From Acidimicrobiaceae bacterium (GTDB taxonomy: Bacteria > Actinomycetota > Acidimicrobiia > Acidimicrobiales > RAAP-2), in NCBI GenBank assembly GCA_003161255.1, contig PMOQ01000075.1, forward strand, positions 47,042 to 111,041: a stretch of DNA of 64,000 nucleotides, read 5' to 3'. Under the pieces are notes generated by a model, which was not told the origin of the DNA, did no database searches, and saw nothing but the letters and a program-made list of their open reading frames with translations. Shown here piece by piece: positions 17,402-25,123 of this stretch. Position 1 is the first letter of the stretch. Each line of letters begins with the position of its first letter. The position numbers and the translations under genes are program-made.

Positions 17402-18165
17402 TGACCATCGTCCTCGCCGCGCTCGACACCACCGCGGCCGCCCGGCCGGTGCTCGAGACGGCTTTGCGGTTTGGCCAGCTGATCGGATCCGACGTGCAGG
17501 CGGTCCACGTCGGTGGAGGCCGGTTCGAATCGATCGAAACACCCGAGTCGTTGGCCGCTCGGAGCGAAGTGCCGTTCCGGGTGCTCGAAGGCCCGGTGGA
17601 ATCTGCCCTACGCGCCGCGCTCGGGGCCCCAGAGGTGCTCGCCGCTGTCATCGGTGCCCGAGCCACCCCCGGCGGCCGCCGGCCGGTCGGCCGGACCGCA
17701 CACCACATTCTCGAGCACACCGATAAGCCGGTTGTGATCGTGCCTCCTGACGCGATCGTTCCCAGCTCGTTCCGGCGAATCCTGGTACCCCTTGAAGGCA
17801 CCGAAGCATCCTCCCGGCCGATACTCGAACGACTGTGGCCGGTGCTGGCCGCCGACGTCGAGCTGGTCGTCCTCCACGTTTTCACCGACGTGACCCGGCC
17901 CGCCATGGTGGATCGCCCCGTGCGCGACTTCGAGCTCCTGGGAAGGGAGTTCCTCACCCGCCACTTCCCCAAAGCGACCGGCATCGAACTCCGACCGGGC
18001 CCAGTGGCCACACGGGTGGCCGAGGTGTGCGGAGAGCAGGGTAGCGACCTGATCGTCTTGAGCTGGTCGCAGGACAGCTCGGCCGGCCGGGCCCACGTCA
18101 TCGGAGAGGTCCTCGGGGCCTCGTCGGTGCCGGTGCTCCTCCTTCCTGTCACGCCCCCGAAATAG
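17398..18165 (+). CDS. universal stress protein, tandem-type
   Basis: About 255 residues. The track ORF begins at 17116 inside the GH65 gene, but the real start is ATG 17398, overlapping the GH65 stop by 3 nt. It opens MMTIVLAALDTT, has HHILEHTDKPVVIVPP near the middle, then a second FRRILVPLEGTEAS repeat ending in SSVPVLLLP. The ATP-loop glycine motif of single-domain USPs is poorly preserved, so nucleotide binding is uncertain. Coupling to GH65 suggests joint induction. Confidence 0.8.
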   Translation: MMTIVLAALDTTAAARPVLETALRFGQLIGSDVQAVHVGGGRFESIETPESLAARSEVPFRVLEGPVESALRAALGAPEVLAAVIGARATPGGRRPVGRTAHHILEHTDKPVVIVPPDAIVPSSFRRILVPLEGTEASSRPILERLWPVLAADVELVVLHVFTDVTRPAMVDRPVRDFELLGREFLTRHFPKATGIELRPGPVATRVAEVCGEQGSDLIVLSWSQDSSAGRAHVIGEVLGASSVPVLLLPVTPPK

Positions 18166-18291
18166 CAGTCCCGATCAAGGCTTCCTCGCCCAAGCAGAGA
18201 CCGATGCCGGTGCCGGAGAGGAGCGGCTGAAGAACGCCATCCGCGCTGGGTTCGAACTCGAACAACGTCCCCGGAGCGCCGTCGGCACACA

Positions 18292-18305
18292 GGGACCAAC
18301 GGCCC
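18292..18305 (+). promoter_or_regulatory. DosR-like box upstream of glycosyltransferase
   Basis: GGGACCAACGGCCC matches 11 of 14 positions of the local consensus and lies 63 bp before the GT4 ATG. Confidence 0.5.
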
Positions 18306-18368
18306 TACTGCCCTCGGCGCACCTGGTCCATGGTGGTGAGAGAGCACCGAGGCATCGAGAGGGAGACA

Positions 18369-19499
18369 ATGACCATGTTGCGCGACGACGCCGCACCGGG
18401 GTTGTCCGGGCCGCGTCAGTCGAAGGGCAATCGGTTGCGGATCGGCATGGTCGCCCCCGTCTGGCTGCCGGTGCCGCCCCCCGGCTACGGCGGAACCGAG
18501 CGGGTGGTGGCAGTGCTCGTCGAGGGCTTGATCGAAAGCGGCCACGACGTCACGCTGTTCGCCGCCGCGGGTTCGGTGACGAGCGCCCACCTGGTGACCC
18601 CGCTCGCTGCACCTCCTCCGCTCGGGGACCCCAGCTCAGTCTCCGACGACCTGTTTCACACCACCACCGCCTTCTTACATGCCGGCGAGTTCGACATCGT
18701 CCACGACCATTCGGGAATGGGGCCGGCTCTCGGGGCCATGATCACCGGGCGGATTCCGGTCGTTCACACCCTGCATGGTCCGTGGACTGCGCTCAGCCGG
18801 CGGTTCTTTGGCTTGGTGCACGATCGGGTGCACATGGTCGCCATCAGCCACGCGCAGCAGGCCGCCAACCCACACTTGCACTACGCAGGGATGGTCCACA
18901 ATGGCATCGACCTCACCATCCACCCATTCCACCCCGTCAAAGAGGACTTCTTGGTCTTCGTGGGTCGGATCAGCCCCGAGAAGCGTCCCGAGGTCGCAGT
19001 CGAGGTGGCCCGGGACGCAAAGCTTCCCCTGGTGATGATCGTCAAGCGGCACGAACCCGCCGAGCGCGCGTACTGGGATGAGATCGTTGCCCCACTTCTT
19101 GGCGACGACGTGGTGGTCCTCGACGAGCCACCCCAGGCGGTGAAGGCTGACCTGCTGGGGCGGGCTCGGGCGCTGCTATTCCCCATCGACTGGCCCGAGC
19201 CCTTCGGTCTCGTCATGGTCGAGGCGATGGCCTGTGGCACCCCAGTCCTCGCGTGCCCGCTTGGCGCAGTGCCAGAAGTGGTGACTGACGGTGTCACCGG
19301 GTTCCTCTGCTCCACGCCCGACGAGATGGTCGACGCCGCAGCAGCCGCCACCGAGCTCAAACCTGAGGATTGCCGGGCCCGCGTCGAGGAGTACTTCTCG
19401 GCGTCGGCGATGGCGACCGGCTACGAACGCGTGTACCGAGCCGCACTTGCAAGTGTTGACATGGATGGCACCGAGGAGGTCTTGGAACATTCGCCGTAG
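18369..19499 (+). CDS. GT4 family glycosyltransferase
   Basis: About 376 residues with the GT-B fold. The N-terminal acceptor domain opens GMVAPVWLPVPPPGYGGTE. The donor-binding domain has VFVGRISPEKRPE, the PFGLVMVEAMACGTPV motif with its conserved glutamate, and a VTDGVTGFL loop. ATG 18369 follows a GGGAGA ribosome site, so the upstream extension in the track is not used. It probably transfers a hexose from a nucleotide sugar; acceptor unknown. It follows the GH65-USP unit and has its own DosR-like box, so it may act in stress-related glucan or glycolipid synthesis. Confidence 0.85.
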   Translation: MTMLRDDAAPGLSGPRQSKGNRLRIGMVAPVWLPVPPPGYGGTERVVAVLVEGLIESGHDVTLFAAAGSVTSAHLVTPLAAPPPLGDPSSVSDDLFHTTTAFLHAGEFDIVHDHSGMGPALGAMITGRIPVVHTLHGPWTALSRRFFGLVHDRVHMVAISHAQQAANPHLHYAGMVHNGIDLTIHPFHPVKEDFLVFVGRISPEKRPEVAVEVARDAKLPLVMIVKRHEPAERAYWDEIVAPLLGDDVVVLDEPPQAVKADLLGRARALLFPIDWPEPFGLVMVEAMACGTPVLACPLGAVPEVVTDGVTGFLCSTPDEMVDAAAAATELKPEDCRARVEEYFSASAMATGYERVYRAALASVDMDGTEEVLEHSP

Positions 19500-19558
19500 C
19501 TTCAACTGACATGACGAGTCTTTTGCCCAACCGGGGCGGGCCGCCGTCTGGGGGGCCT

Positions 19559-19583
19559 GAGCGGGCGAAAAGCCGGGCCGCTC
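19559..19583 (+). terminator. possible hairpin after glycosyltransferase gene
   Basis: GAGCGG and CCGCTC arms with a GC-rich interior, 60 bp after the GT4 stop. There is no T-run, so termination is only suggested. Confidence 0.25.
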
Positions 19584-19646
19584 ACTCGTCACCGTGACCT
19601 GATCGAGTTCGTCCCGATCGCGCCATGCAGGACGAGATCGGATCTT

Positions 19647-19660
19647 GGGCCCTTTGACCC
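19647..19660 (+). promoter_or_regulatory. DosR-like box upstream of GNAT-acyl-CoA synthetase
   Basis: GGGCCCTTTGACCC, 50 bp before the ATG at 19711; 12 of 14 positions agree with the reverse-complement consensus GGGACCTTTGGCCC. Confidence 0.6.
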
Positions 19661-19710
19661 TGGTGGTCCGGCCCTCAAGCAGCAACGATCGAAGTGGCGA
19701 GGAGGTGGCG

Positions 19711-22452
19711 ATGATCGCTGCAGCTGCACGGGGAAACGAGATGCTGTTACCTCCTGGATACCCCGCCCCCTGGGAGTTCCACGGGTTGCTGACGCACGGC
19801 CAAGCGGTCCTCGTCCGTCCGATCCGGCCTGCCGACGCGGACTTGCTCGTCAACTTCCACGCGAACCTCACGCCTGACACAGCCAATTGGCGTCACTTCG
19901 GCATCCATCCGACGATCACCCCCGGAGAGGCAGCGCACCGTGCCGAGGTGGACTACGGCTCTCGGATGGCGTTCGTCGCCCTGGTGGCCGATGACATCGT
20001 GGCGATCGGGAGCTATGAACGTCTCGGGCCCACGAATCCGGCCGCTGGAGTCTCCTTCACGGTCGCCGATGAATACCAGCGCCACGGGATAGCGACGCTG
20101 CTGTTCGAGAGCCTCGCGGCCTACGCGCGGACCAAGGCCATTGAGTGCTTCGTTGCCGAGGTCATGGTGGAGAACACCGCCATGCTCGAAGTTTTCGGGG
20201 CGACTGGCCTGGGTTCCACAACCGTTCAAGAAGACGACACGATCCGGGTCCGGATCAATTTGGCGCCGACGCCGGAATACCGCGCTTGTTGCGAGGAGCG
20301 GGAGGCGACCGCCGAGGTTGCCAGCATTGCATCGGTCCTTCGTCCTCGTTCGATCGCCGTTGTCGGGGCGGGGCGCCGTCTCGGCAGCGCCGGCCATGAG
20401 GTCGTTCGATCCCTTCTGACCGGGGATTTCTCGGGCACTGTCTACCCGGTCAATCCGTCGGCGCGGGCGATCTGTGGCGTACCCACGCACCCCAGGCTGG
20501 CGTCGCTGCCCGAGCCGGTCGATCTCGTGATCGTCGCGGTTCCGGCGGCTCTGGTCCCAAGCATCGTCGAGGAGGCCGCTTCGACCGGGGCGCGTGCGGT
20601 CATGGTGATCAGTGCGGGGTTCGCGGAAACGGGTCGCTCGGGTGCCGACATCGAGACCGAACTGCTCGCGTCGGCCCGCCGACACGGTGTTCGGATCGTC
20701 GGCCCGAATTGCCTGGGTGCGGTGAACACCGATCCCGAGGTTCGGATGAATGCCACCTTTACCGGTCTCGATCCACTCCCCGGAAGGCTCGCCGTGGTGT
20801 CGCAGTCGGGCGCCGTTGGACTCGTCCTCGCCGAGCAAGCGAGCGCCGCCGGGGTCGGGCTCTCGAGCTTCGTATCGGTTGGGAACAAGCTCGACGTGAG
20901 CTCGAACGACCTCCTCTGCTTCTTCGAGCGCGACGAACGAACCTCGGTGATCGCGCTCTACCTCGAATCCCTGGGTAACCCGCGCAAGTTTGCTCGGATC
21001 GCTCGGCGGGTCGGTGCGCACAAGCCGATTGTGGCCCTGAAGGCAGGGAGAACCTCTGCAGGTGCCCGAGGGGCGCATTCGCACACCGCAGCTGCGGCTA
21101 CGCCGGAAGTCACCCTGTCTGCGCTTCTTCGAAGCGCTGGTGTCATCAAGGTCGATCGCCTCGAAGAGCTCCTTGACGTCTCAGCCATCCTGCTCGCTGC
21201 GCCGCTGCCCGGGGGACGTCGCGTTGCACTCGTCGGAAACTCCGGTGGTCCGCTCATTCTCGCAGCCGACGCGTGCGAGGCCGAAGGGCTCATCGTCCCA
21301 GAGTTTGGGGGGGCGACAAAGGACGCACTCAGAGAGGTCCTTGTCGCTGAGGCTGCGGTCGGGAACCCCGTCGACCTCACCGCAGGTGGTGGGGCTACGA
21401 GTCTTGAGAACGCGCTCGAAATCGTGGTTCAAGACGATGCCATCGACGCGATCATCGTTGTGACGACCGATCTCCCAGAGCTCTCGGCAAATGAGGCCCG
21501 GACCACGGTCGCTCGTATGGCGGCGCGCTCAGACAAGTCGATCATCGCATGCATCCTAGATGGAGATCCCCGGCTCTCTTCGTACGACACGGGACCAGTT
21601 GCCGAGGTTCCATCTCCTGAGCGCGTGGCATCGGCCCTTGCGCACGTCTGTCGCTATGCCGAGTGGCGACGAGCGCCCCAGGCCCCGACCGAGGATTTCG
21701 AAGAGTTCTCCGACGACTCCGTGATCAGCGAGATCGTTCGCTCCGAACTCGATCAAAGTCCGACTGGAAGTTGGCTTGATCTCGACCAATCATCCCGGTT
21801 ACTCGAGGCATGCGGTGTGCCGGTGATAGCGACCCATGTCGCGCGAAGTGCCGAAGAAGCGATCTCGGTTGCCGAGGCGCTCGGCCTTCCGGTCGTGCTC
21901 AAAGCTCGATCTGGAGCGCTGGTTCATAAGACTGACGTTGGCGGCGTCGTATTGGATCTGGAGAATGTCGAGGCGGTGCGCGAGGCATACGAGACCATGT
22001 CATCTCAGCTCGGAGCCCAAATGGGCGGGGCCGTGATCCAGCCGATGGCGCCGGCCGGTGTCGAGGTGATCGTCGGTCTTACCGCTGATCCAGACTTCGG
22101 TCCGGTTGTGATGGTCGGACTCGGTGGGGTGATGACCGATCTTCTCGATGACCACGCCTTCGGCGTCCCGCCATTCGCTCCGGGTGCGGCCGATGCGATG
22201 GTTCGATCACTTCGAGCCGCTCCACTTCTTGACGGCTACCGAGGCGCACCAGCGCTCGACCGGAAGGCCCTCATCATGATCCTCGAGGCGATCGCCAATG
22301 TCACCGAACGGGTTCCAGAGCTCGTGGAGCTCGATCTCAACCCGATTGTCGTTACTGCGACCGGGGCGCTGGTCGTCGACTGCAAGGTGCGGCTGGCTCC
22401 TTGCAGTTGCGGACCTGGGCCGCTCTTTCGGGCGTTGCGCTCATCGGGATGA
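19711..22452 (+). CDS. GNAT acetyltransferase fused to ADP-forming acyl-CoA synthetase (Pat-like)
   Basis: About 913 residues. Residues ~10-190 form a GNAT domain (VADEYQRHGIATLLFE is the acetyl-CoA loop). Then come the CoA-binding domain (IAVVGAGRRLGSAGHEV), a succinyl-CoA-synthetase-like flavodoxin domain with GPNCLGAVN and VSQSGAVG, and a C-terminal ATP-grasp with VVLKARSGALVHKTDVGGV. Domain content matches Pat-type lysine acetyltransferases and ADP-forming acetyl-CoA synthetases, though here the GNAT is N-terminal. Active residues look kept in several modules, so either acyl-CoA/ATP exchange or protein acylation is possible. ATG 19711 follows GAGGAGGT. Confidence 0.85.
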   Translation: MIAAAARGNEMLLPPGYPAPWEFHGLLTHGQAVLVRPIRPADADLLVNFHANLTPDTANWRHFGIHPTITPGEAAHRAEVDYGSRMAFVALVADDIVAIGSYERLGPTNPAAGVSFTVADEYQRHGIATLLFESLAAYARTKAIECFVAEVMVENTAMLEVFGATGLGSTTVQEDDTIRVRINLAPTPEYRACCEEREATAEVASIASVLRPRSIAVVGAGRRLGSAGHEVVRSLLTGDFSGTVYPVNPSARAICGVPTHPRLASLPEPVDLVIVAVPAALVPSIVEEAASTGARAVMVISAGFAETGRSGADIETELLASARRHGVRIVGPNCLGAVNTDPEVRMNATFTGLDPLPGRLAVVSQSGAVGLVLAEQASAAGVGLSSFVSVGNKLDVSSNDLLCFFERDERTSVIALYLESLGNPRKFARIARRVGAHKPIVALKAGRTSAGARGAHSHTAAAATPEVTLSALLRSAGVIKVDRLEELLDVSAILLAAPLPGGRRVALVGNSGGPLILAADACEAEGLIVPEFGGATKDALREVLVAEAAVGNPVDLTAGGGATSLENALEIVVQDDAIDAIIVVTTDLPELSANEARTTVARMAARSDKSIIACILDGDPRLSSYDTGPVAEVPSPERVASALAHVCRYAEWRRAPQAPTEDFEEFSDDSVISEIVRSELDQSPTGSWLDLDQSSRLLEACGVPVIATHVARSAEEAISVAEALGLPVVLKARSGALVHKTDVGGVVLDLENVEAVREAYETMSSQLGAQMGGAVIQPMAPAGVEVIVGLTADPDFGPVVMVGLGGVMTDLLDDHAFGVPPFAPGAADAMVRSLRAAPLLDGYRGAPALDRKALIMILEAIANVTERVPELVELDLNPIVVTATGALVVDCKVRLAPCSCGPGPLFRALRSSG

Positions 22453-22544
22453 ATTTGAAGAAGTCGGTGCCCGTGAGCGACTGGGCGCTTGAGCACCCAC
22501 ATGAACAACTCGGAAATGCCCTCTGCGCTCGGGGTGCTGCGCTC

Positions 22545-22561
22545 GGGGGATTCGAACCCCC
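22545..22561 (-). other. tRNA T-arm-like remnant
   Basis: On the minus strand GGGGG, loop TTCGAAT and CCCCC form a canonical T-arm. No matching acceptor stem, D-arm or anticodon arm is found nearby, so this looks like the 3' part of a lost tRNA gene, possibly a recombination scar next to the CoA-transferase fragment. Confidence 0.35.
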
Positions 22562-22577
22562 AACCTGCGGAGTAAGC

Positions 22578-22808
22578 GGAATCGAAAGTAGATAAGCTCA
22601 CCGGCACATCGCTCCGTTGATCGAATACCAGCTTGTGGTTGCGTCCAATGACCGAAGGGTCGTTGACGACGTTGACCGGCAAGAACGCCACCTCGGCGTT
22701 GTCATCGAGCCAGCGGTAGAGATCCGCCGTTCCGAGGGCGAACGTGGTCACTGAAACGCCGTCAAAGACACCCTTGACGGCGTTGGTCACCTTGCCCGCC
22801 TCGTGCAA
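22578..22808 (-). pseudogene. CoA-transferase/acetyl-CoA hydrolase fragment
   Basis: About 77 residues (GKVTNAVKGVFDGVSVTTFALG, then NAEVAFLPVNVVNDPSVIGRN) match an internal part of the C-terminal half of acetyl-CoA hydrolase/4-hydroxybutyrate CoA-transferase proteins, which are normally over 400 residues. The N-terminal part is missing, cut off at the end of the acyl-CoA dehydrogenase gene. The frame runs on into unrelated sequence containing a T-arm-like hairpin. It is a dead gene fragment. Confidence 0.7.
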
Positions 22809-22856
22809 CCTCGTGGCGTCTCATGAACCCAGCGGCTTCTTGTCGGACAGGTCAGT

Positions 22857-24104
22857 TCAGTTCCCGAAGTCCCATCCGGACCCACCGTCGAACTGGTTGA
22901 GAACGTTTTTCGCGATGAGGATCCGGTGGACCTCGTCCGGTCCGTCAGCGAGCCGAAGCGTCCGTGCGCCTTGAAACATCGCGTAGAGAGGAAGATCACC
23001 CGAAACTCCGGCCGCACCCCAAACCTGAATCGCTCGATCAACGACGCGCATGTAGGCGCTCGGCACGAAGACCTTGATTGCCGAGATATCGGTTCGTGCG
23101 TCCAGGTCACTGGCCATCCGTTCGGCACAATGAATCGTCATCAGGCGAGCCGCCTGGATGTCCGTATACGAGTCGGCGATGAATCCCTGCACGAACTGCT
23201 TGGTTCGCAGCAGACCTCCATGCACCTCGCGGTCACGGGCCCGTTGCACCATGAGGTCGAACGCCCGCCACATCTGGCCGACCGAGTTCATGCAGTGGTA
23301 GACGCGTCCTGCTCCGAGGCGGTCCTGAGCCGCTTGGTGGCCGCTGCCTCGCGAACCGAGTTGGTTCTCGAGCGGCACGCGCACGTCCTCGTAGACGATC
23401 TCACAATGGTCGCTCTCGACGCCCCAGACGTTGATGCCGCGGAGGATGTGCACGCCCGGTGTGTCCCGAGGGACGATGATCTGGGTCATTGCCCCGTTGC
23501 TTCGGCTGTCGCCGTCCGGGTCCTCCGTTCTGCACATCACGATGAAGAAGTCGGCGCGCTTTCCATTTGAGGTGAACCACTTGTGCCCGTTGATGATCCA
23601 CTCATCGCCGTCGCGCCGCGCGGTGGTGCGGATCGAACGAGGATCGGACCCTGCGGAGTCCGGTTCGGTCATCGAGAAGCCCGACTGCAGCTTGCCCTCG
23701 ATCAACGGAATCAACCAGGTGCGTTTCTGCTCCTCCGTTCCGTACTTCACGAGGAGCGTTTGATTGCCCGAGTTGGGTGCCACGACCCCGAAGAGCGCTG
23801 CCCCGCCCATTGCGTAGGCGAGCACCTCGTTCATGTAGGCGAGCTCAAGAAAGTCCAGGCCAGCACCTCCGTACTCTTGGGGCAGATGGGGTGCCCACAG
23901 CCCGGCCTGTCGAACCTTCGACTCGATGTCCCGTCGGGCCTCCTTGCTCGCGGCGAGATCGCTCTCCGTGACGCTGGGGTTAGTACGCGCCGCCCAGAGA
24001 AGGTTCTCGTTGGGCAGGATTTCCTTGTTGACAATCTCGGCCGTGAGTCCTCGGATCTCGTTGACCCGTTCAGACACCGTCGGGATCGGTCTTACATTCA
24101 TCAT
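22857..24104 (-). CDS. acyl-CoA dehydrogenase
   Basis: About 415 residues, FAD-dependent. Signatures include SGFSMTEPDSAGSDP for FAD/substrate binding, INGHKWFTSNG, and a C-terminal QVWGAAGVSGDLPLYAMFQGARTLRLADGPDEVH typical of the longer ACAD class (compare ACAD10/11-like or FadE enzymes). ATG 24104 follows GAGGAG; the track start at 24152 is too early. A DosR-like box is 82 bp upstream. The usual glutamate base position was not identified with certainty. Substrate chain length is unknown. Confidence 0.87.
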   Translation of the reverse strand: MMNVRPIPTVSERVNEIRGLTAEIVNKEILPNENLLWAARTNPSVTESDLAASKEARRDIESKVRQAGLWAPHLPQEYGGAGLDFLELAYMNEVLAYAMGGAALFGVVAPNSGNQTLLVKYGTEEQKRTWLIPLIEGKLQSGFSMTEPDSAGSDPRSIRTTARRDGDEWIINGHKWFTSNGKRADFFIVMCRTEDPDGDSRSNGAMTQIIVPRDTPGVHILRGINVWGVESDHCEIVYEDVRVPLENQLGSRGSGHQAAQDRLGAGRVYHCMNSVGQMWRAFDLMVQRARDREVHGGLLRTKQFVQGFIADSYTDIQAARLMTIHCAERMASDLDARTDISAIKVFVPSAYMRVVDRAIQVWGAAGVSGDLPLYAMFQGARTLRLADGPDEVHRILIAKNVLNQFDGGSGWDFGN

Positions 24105-24186
24105 CGGGCGAACTCCTCTTTGACCGGTCGGCGATTGCCTGGCCATCTCCATCAGCCAGTTTGTTCAGGGATGGACGCATCTTCCA

Positions 24187-24200
24187 GGGCCGAAAGTCCT
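24187..24200 (-). promoter_or_regulatory. DosR-like box upstream of acyl-CoA dehydrogenase
   Basis: GGGCCGAAAGTCCT, 82 bp before the minus-strand start; the last copy of the box found in the window. Confidence 0.58.
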
Positions 24201-24239
24201 TCCCTGGGCGCTATCACAGGCCGCAGCGAGAATCGGCGA

Positions 24240-24258
24240 GGCTGTGAGCGCATCAGCC
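24240..24258 (+). repeat. dispersed hairpin, GGCTG/CAGCC family, copy 1
   Basis: Stem GGCTG/CAGCC with central TGAGCGCAT. The loop and the bases that follow resemble the copy at 33276. Non-coding, upstream of the acyl-CoA dehydrogenase promoter. Confidence 0.45.
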
Positions 24259-24396
24259 ACGGGCCGACTCGGATCTCGGCGTACCTTGGCCCCGACGGCA
24301 ATGCCCTTTTTCTGGATCGACGAGTGACGCGCACTGACGAGGGTGTCAGATCTGATCTAGATACCCCAATCACACGGAGTAGGGCGTCCCGTCGGC

Positions 24397-24970
24397 TCAG
24401 GGCGTCCCGTCCTTGCGCCGACCCAGCTCTTCCTCAATCTTGGTGATATCCGACAGATCCTTTGGTCTCCGGGGCCGTCCAGGTACCCAGATCGGCATCA
24501 TTCTCTTCATCTCGATCTGGACGTGTGGGTCGATGACCCGGCTTCGAACAGCGCCGATGAAGCCTTCCGGACCGTCGAGGATGCCCTCAGGCCACGCTTC
24601 TGCCCTTCCAAGGGCCACCAGCAACAACCACAGATCCGCTGTCGTCTTGGGTGACGAGCTTGAAGCTCACTTCGATACCGTCTCGGGCGAAGTCAATCTG
24701 TTGTTCGACCGGTGGACCCTTCAGCTGCTTGTACCCTCGCTGGGTGAGACACGTGGTGAGAGACGATGCGTCCGCAGCCCACATGAACCAGTCGATGTCG
24801 TCGTGTTCGCGAGTGACCTTGCCCAGGTAGAAGTCCATCGCCCAGCCACCCTCGAGCCACAGTTCGATCCCTAACACCTCCGCGACGTCGGTGATCTCGT
24901 TGATGACCTCGAGCTGGCGGGTGACCCGGTCGGGACTGGTCATCAGGCGGATCGTCTCACGTTTGTCCAT
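24397..24970 (-). pseudogene. aminoglycoside adenylyltransferase-like nucleotidyltransferase, frameshifted
   Basis: Residues 1-115 of the frame starting at 24970 show a nucleotidyltransferase core, LEGGWAMDFYLGKVTREHDDIDWFMW, as in AadB/LinB-type enzymes. That frame stops at 24587 just after GGPWKGR. The rest of the family C-terminus continues one frame over (AEAWPEGILDGPEGFIGAV to DITKIEEELGRR), ending at 24397. The join would give about 190 residues, the usual size. A single-base change near 24604-24612 separates the halves; a sequencing error cannot be excluded. The substrate need not be an antibiotic. Confidence 0.65.
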
Positions 24971-25043
24971 TCGAAGGTGACTGTTTCATAGACAGCCGCG
25001 CGCAGCAGCGAAGCATGGTCCATCCAAGCAGGGGGTTGATGCG
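24967..25043 (-). repeat. dispersed repeat containing GGCTG hairpin, copies 2-3
   Basis: On the minus strand this 77-bp stretch (GGAGCGCATCA, CCATGCTTCGCTG, then hairpin GGCTG...CAGTC with loop CTATGAA) is clearly similar to 33276-33365 on the plus strand. It lies at the start of the frameshifted nucleotidyltransferase. Confidence 0.55.
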
Positions 25044-25123
25044 CTCCTGAACTGCGAGTAAGCGCTATCTCATCCGACTTCCTAAGGTGCCGCACAGGTT
25101 GCCTCGATAGGTTTCCGGCCCTC

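Noticed and set aside
17289-18590. Minus-strand ORF of 433 codons
   Set aside because: Antisense to the tandem USP and GT4 start; compositionally biased, no domain.
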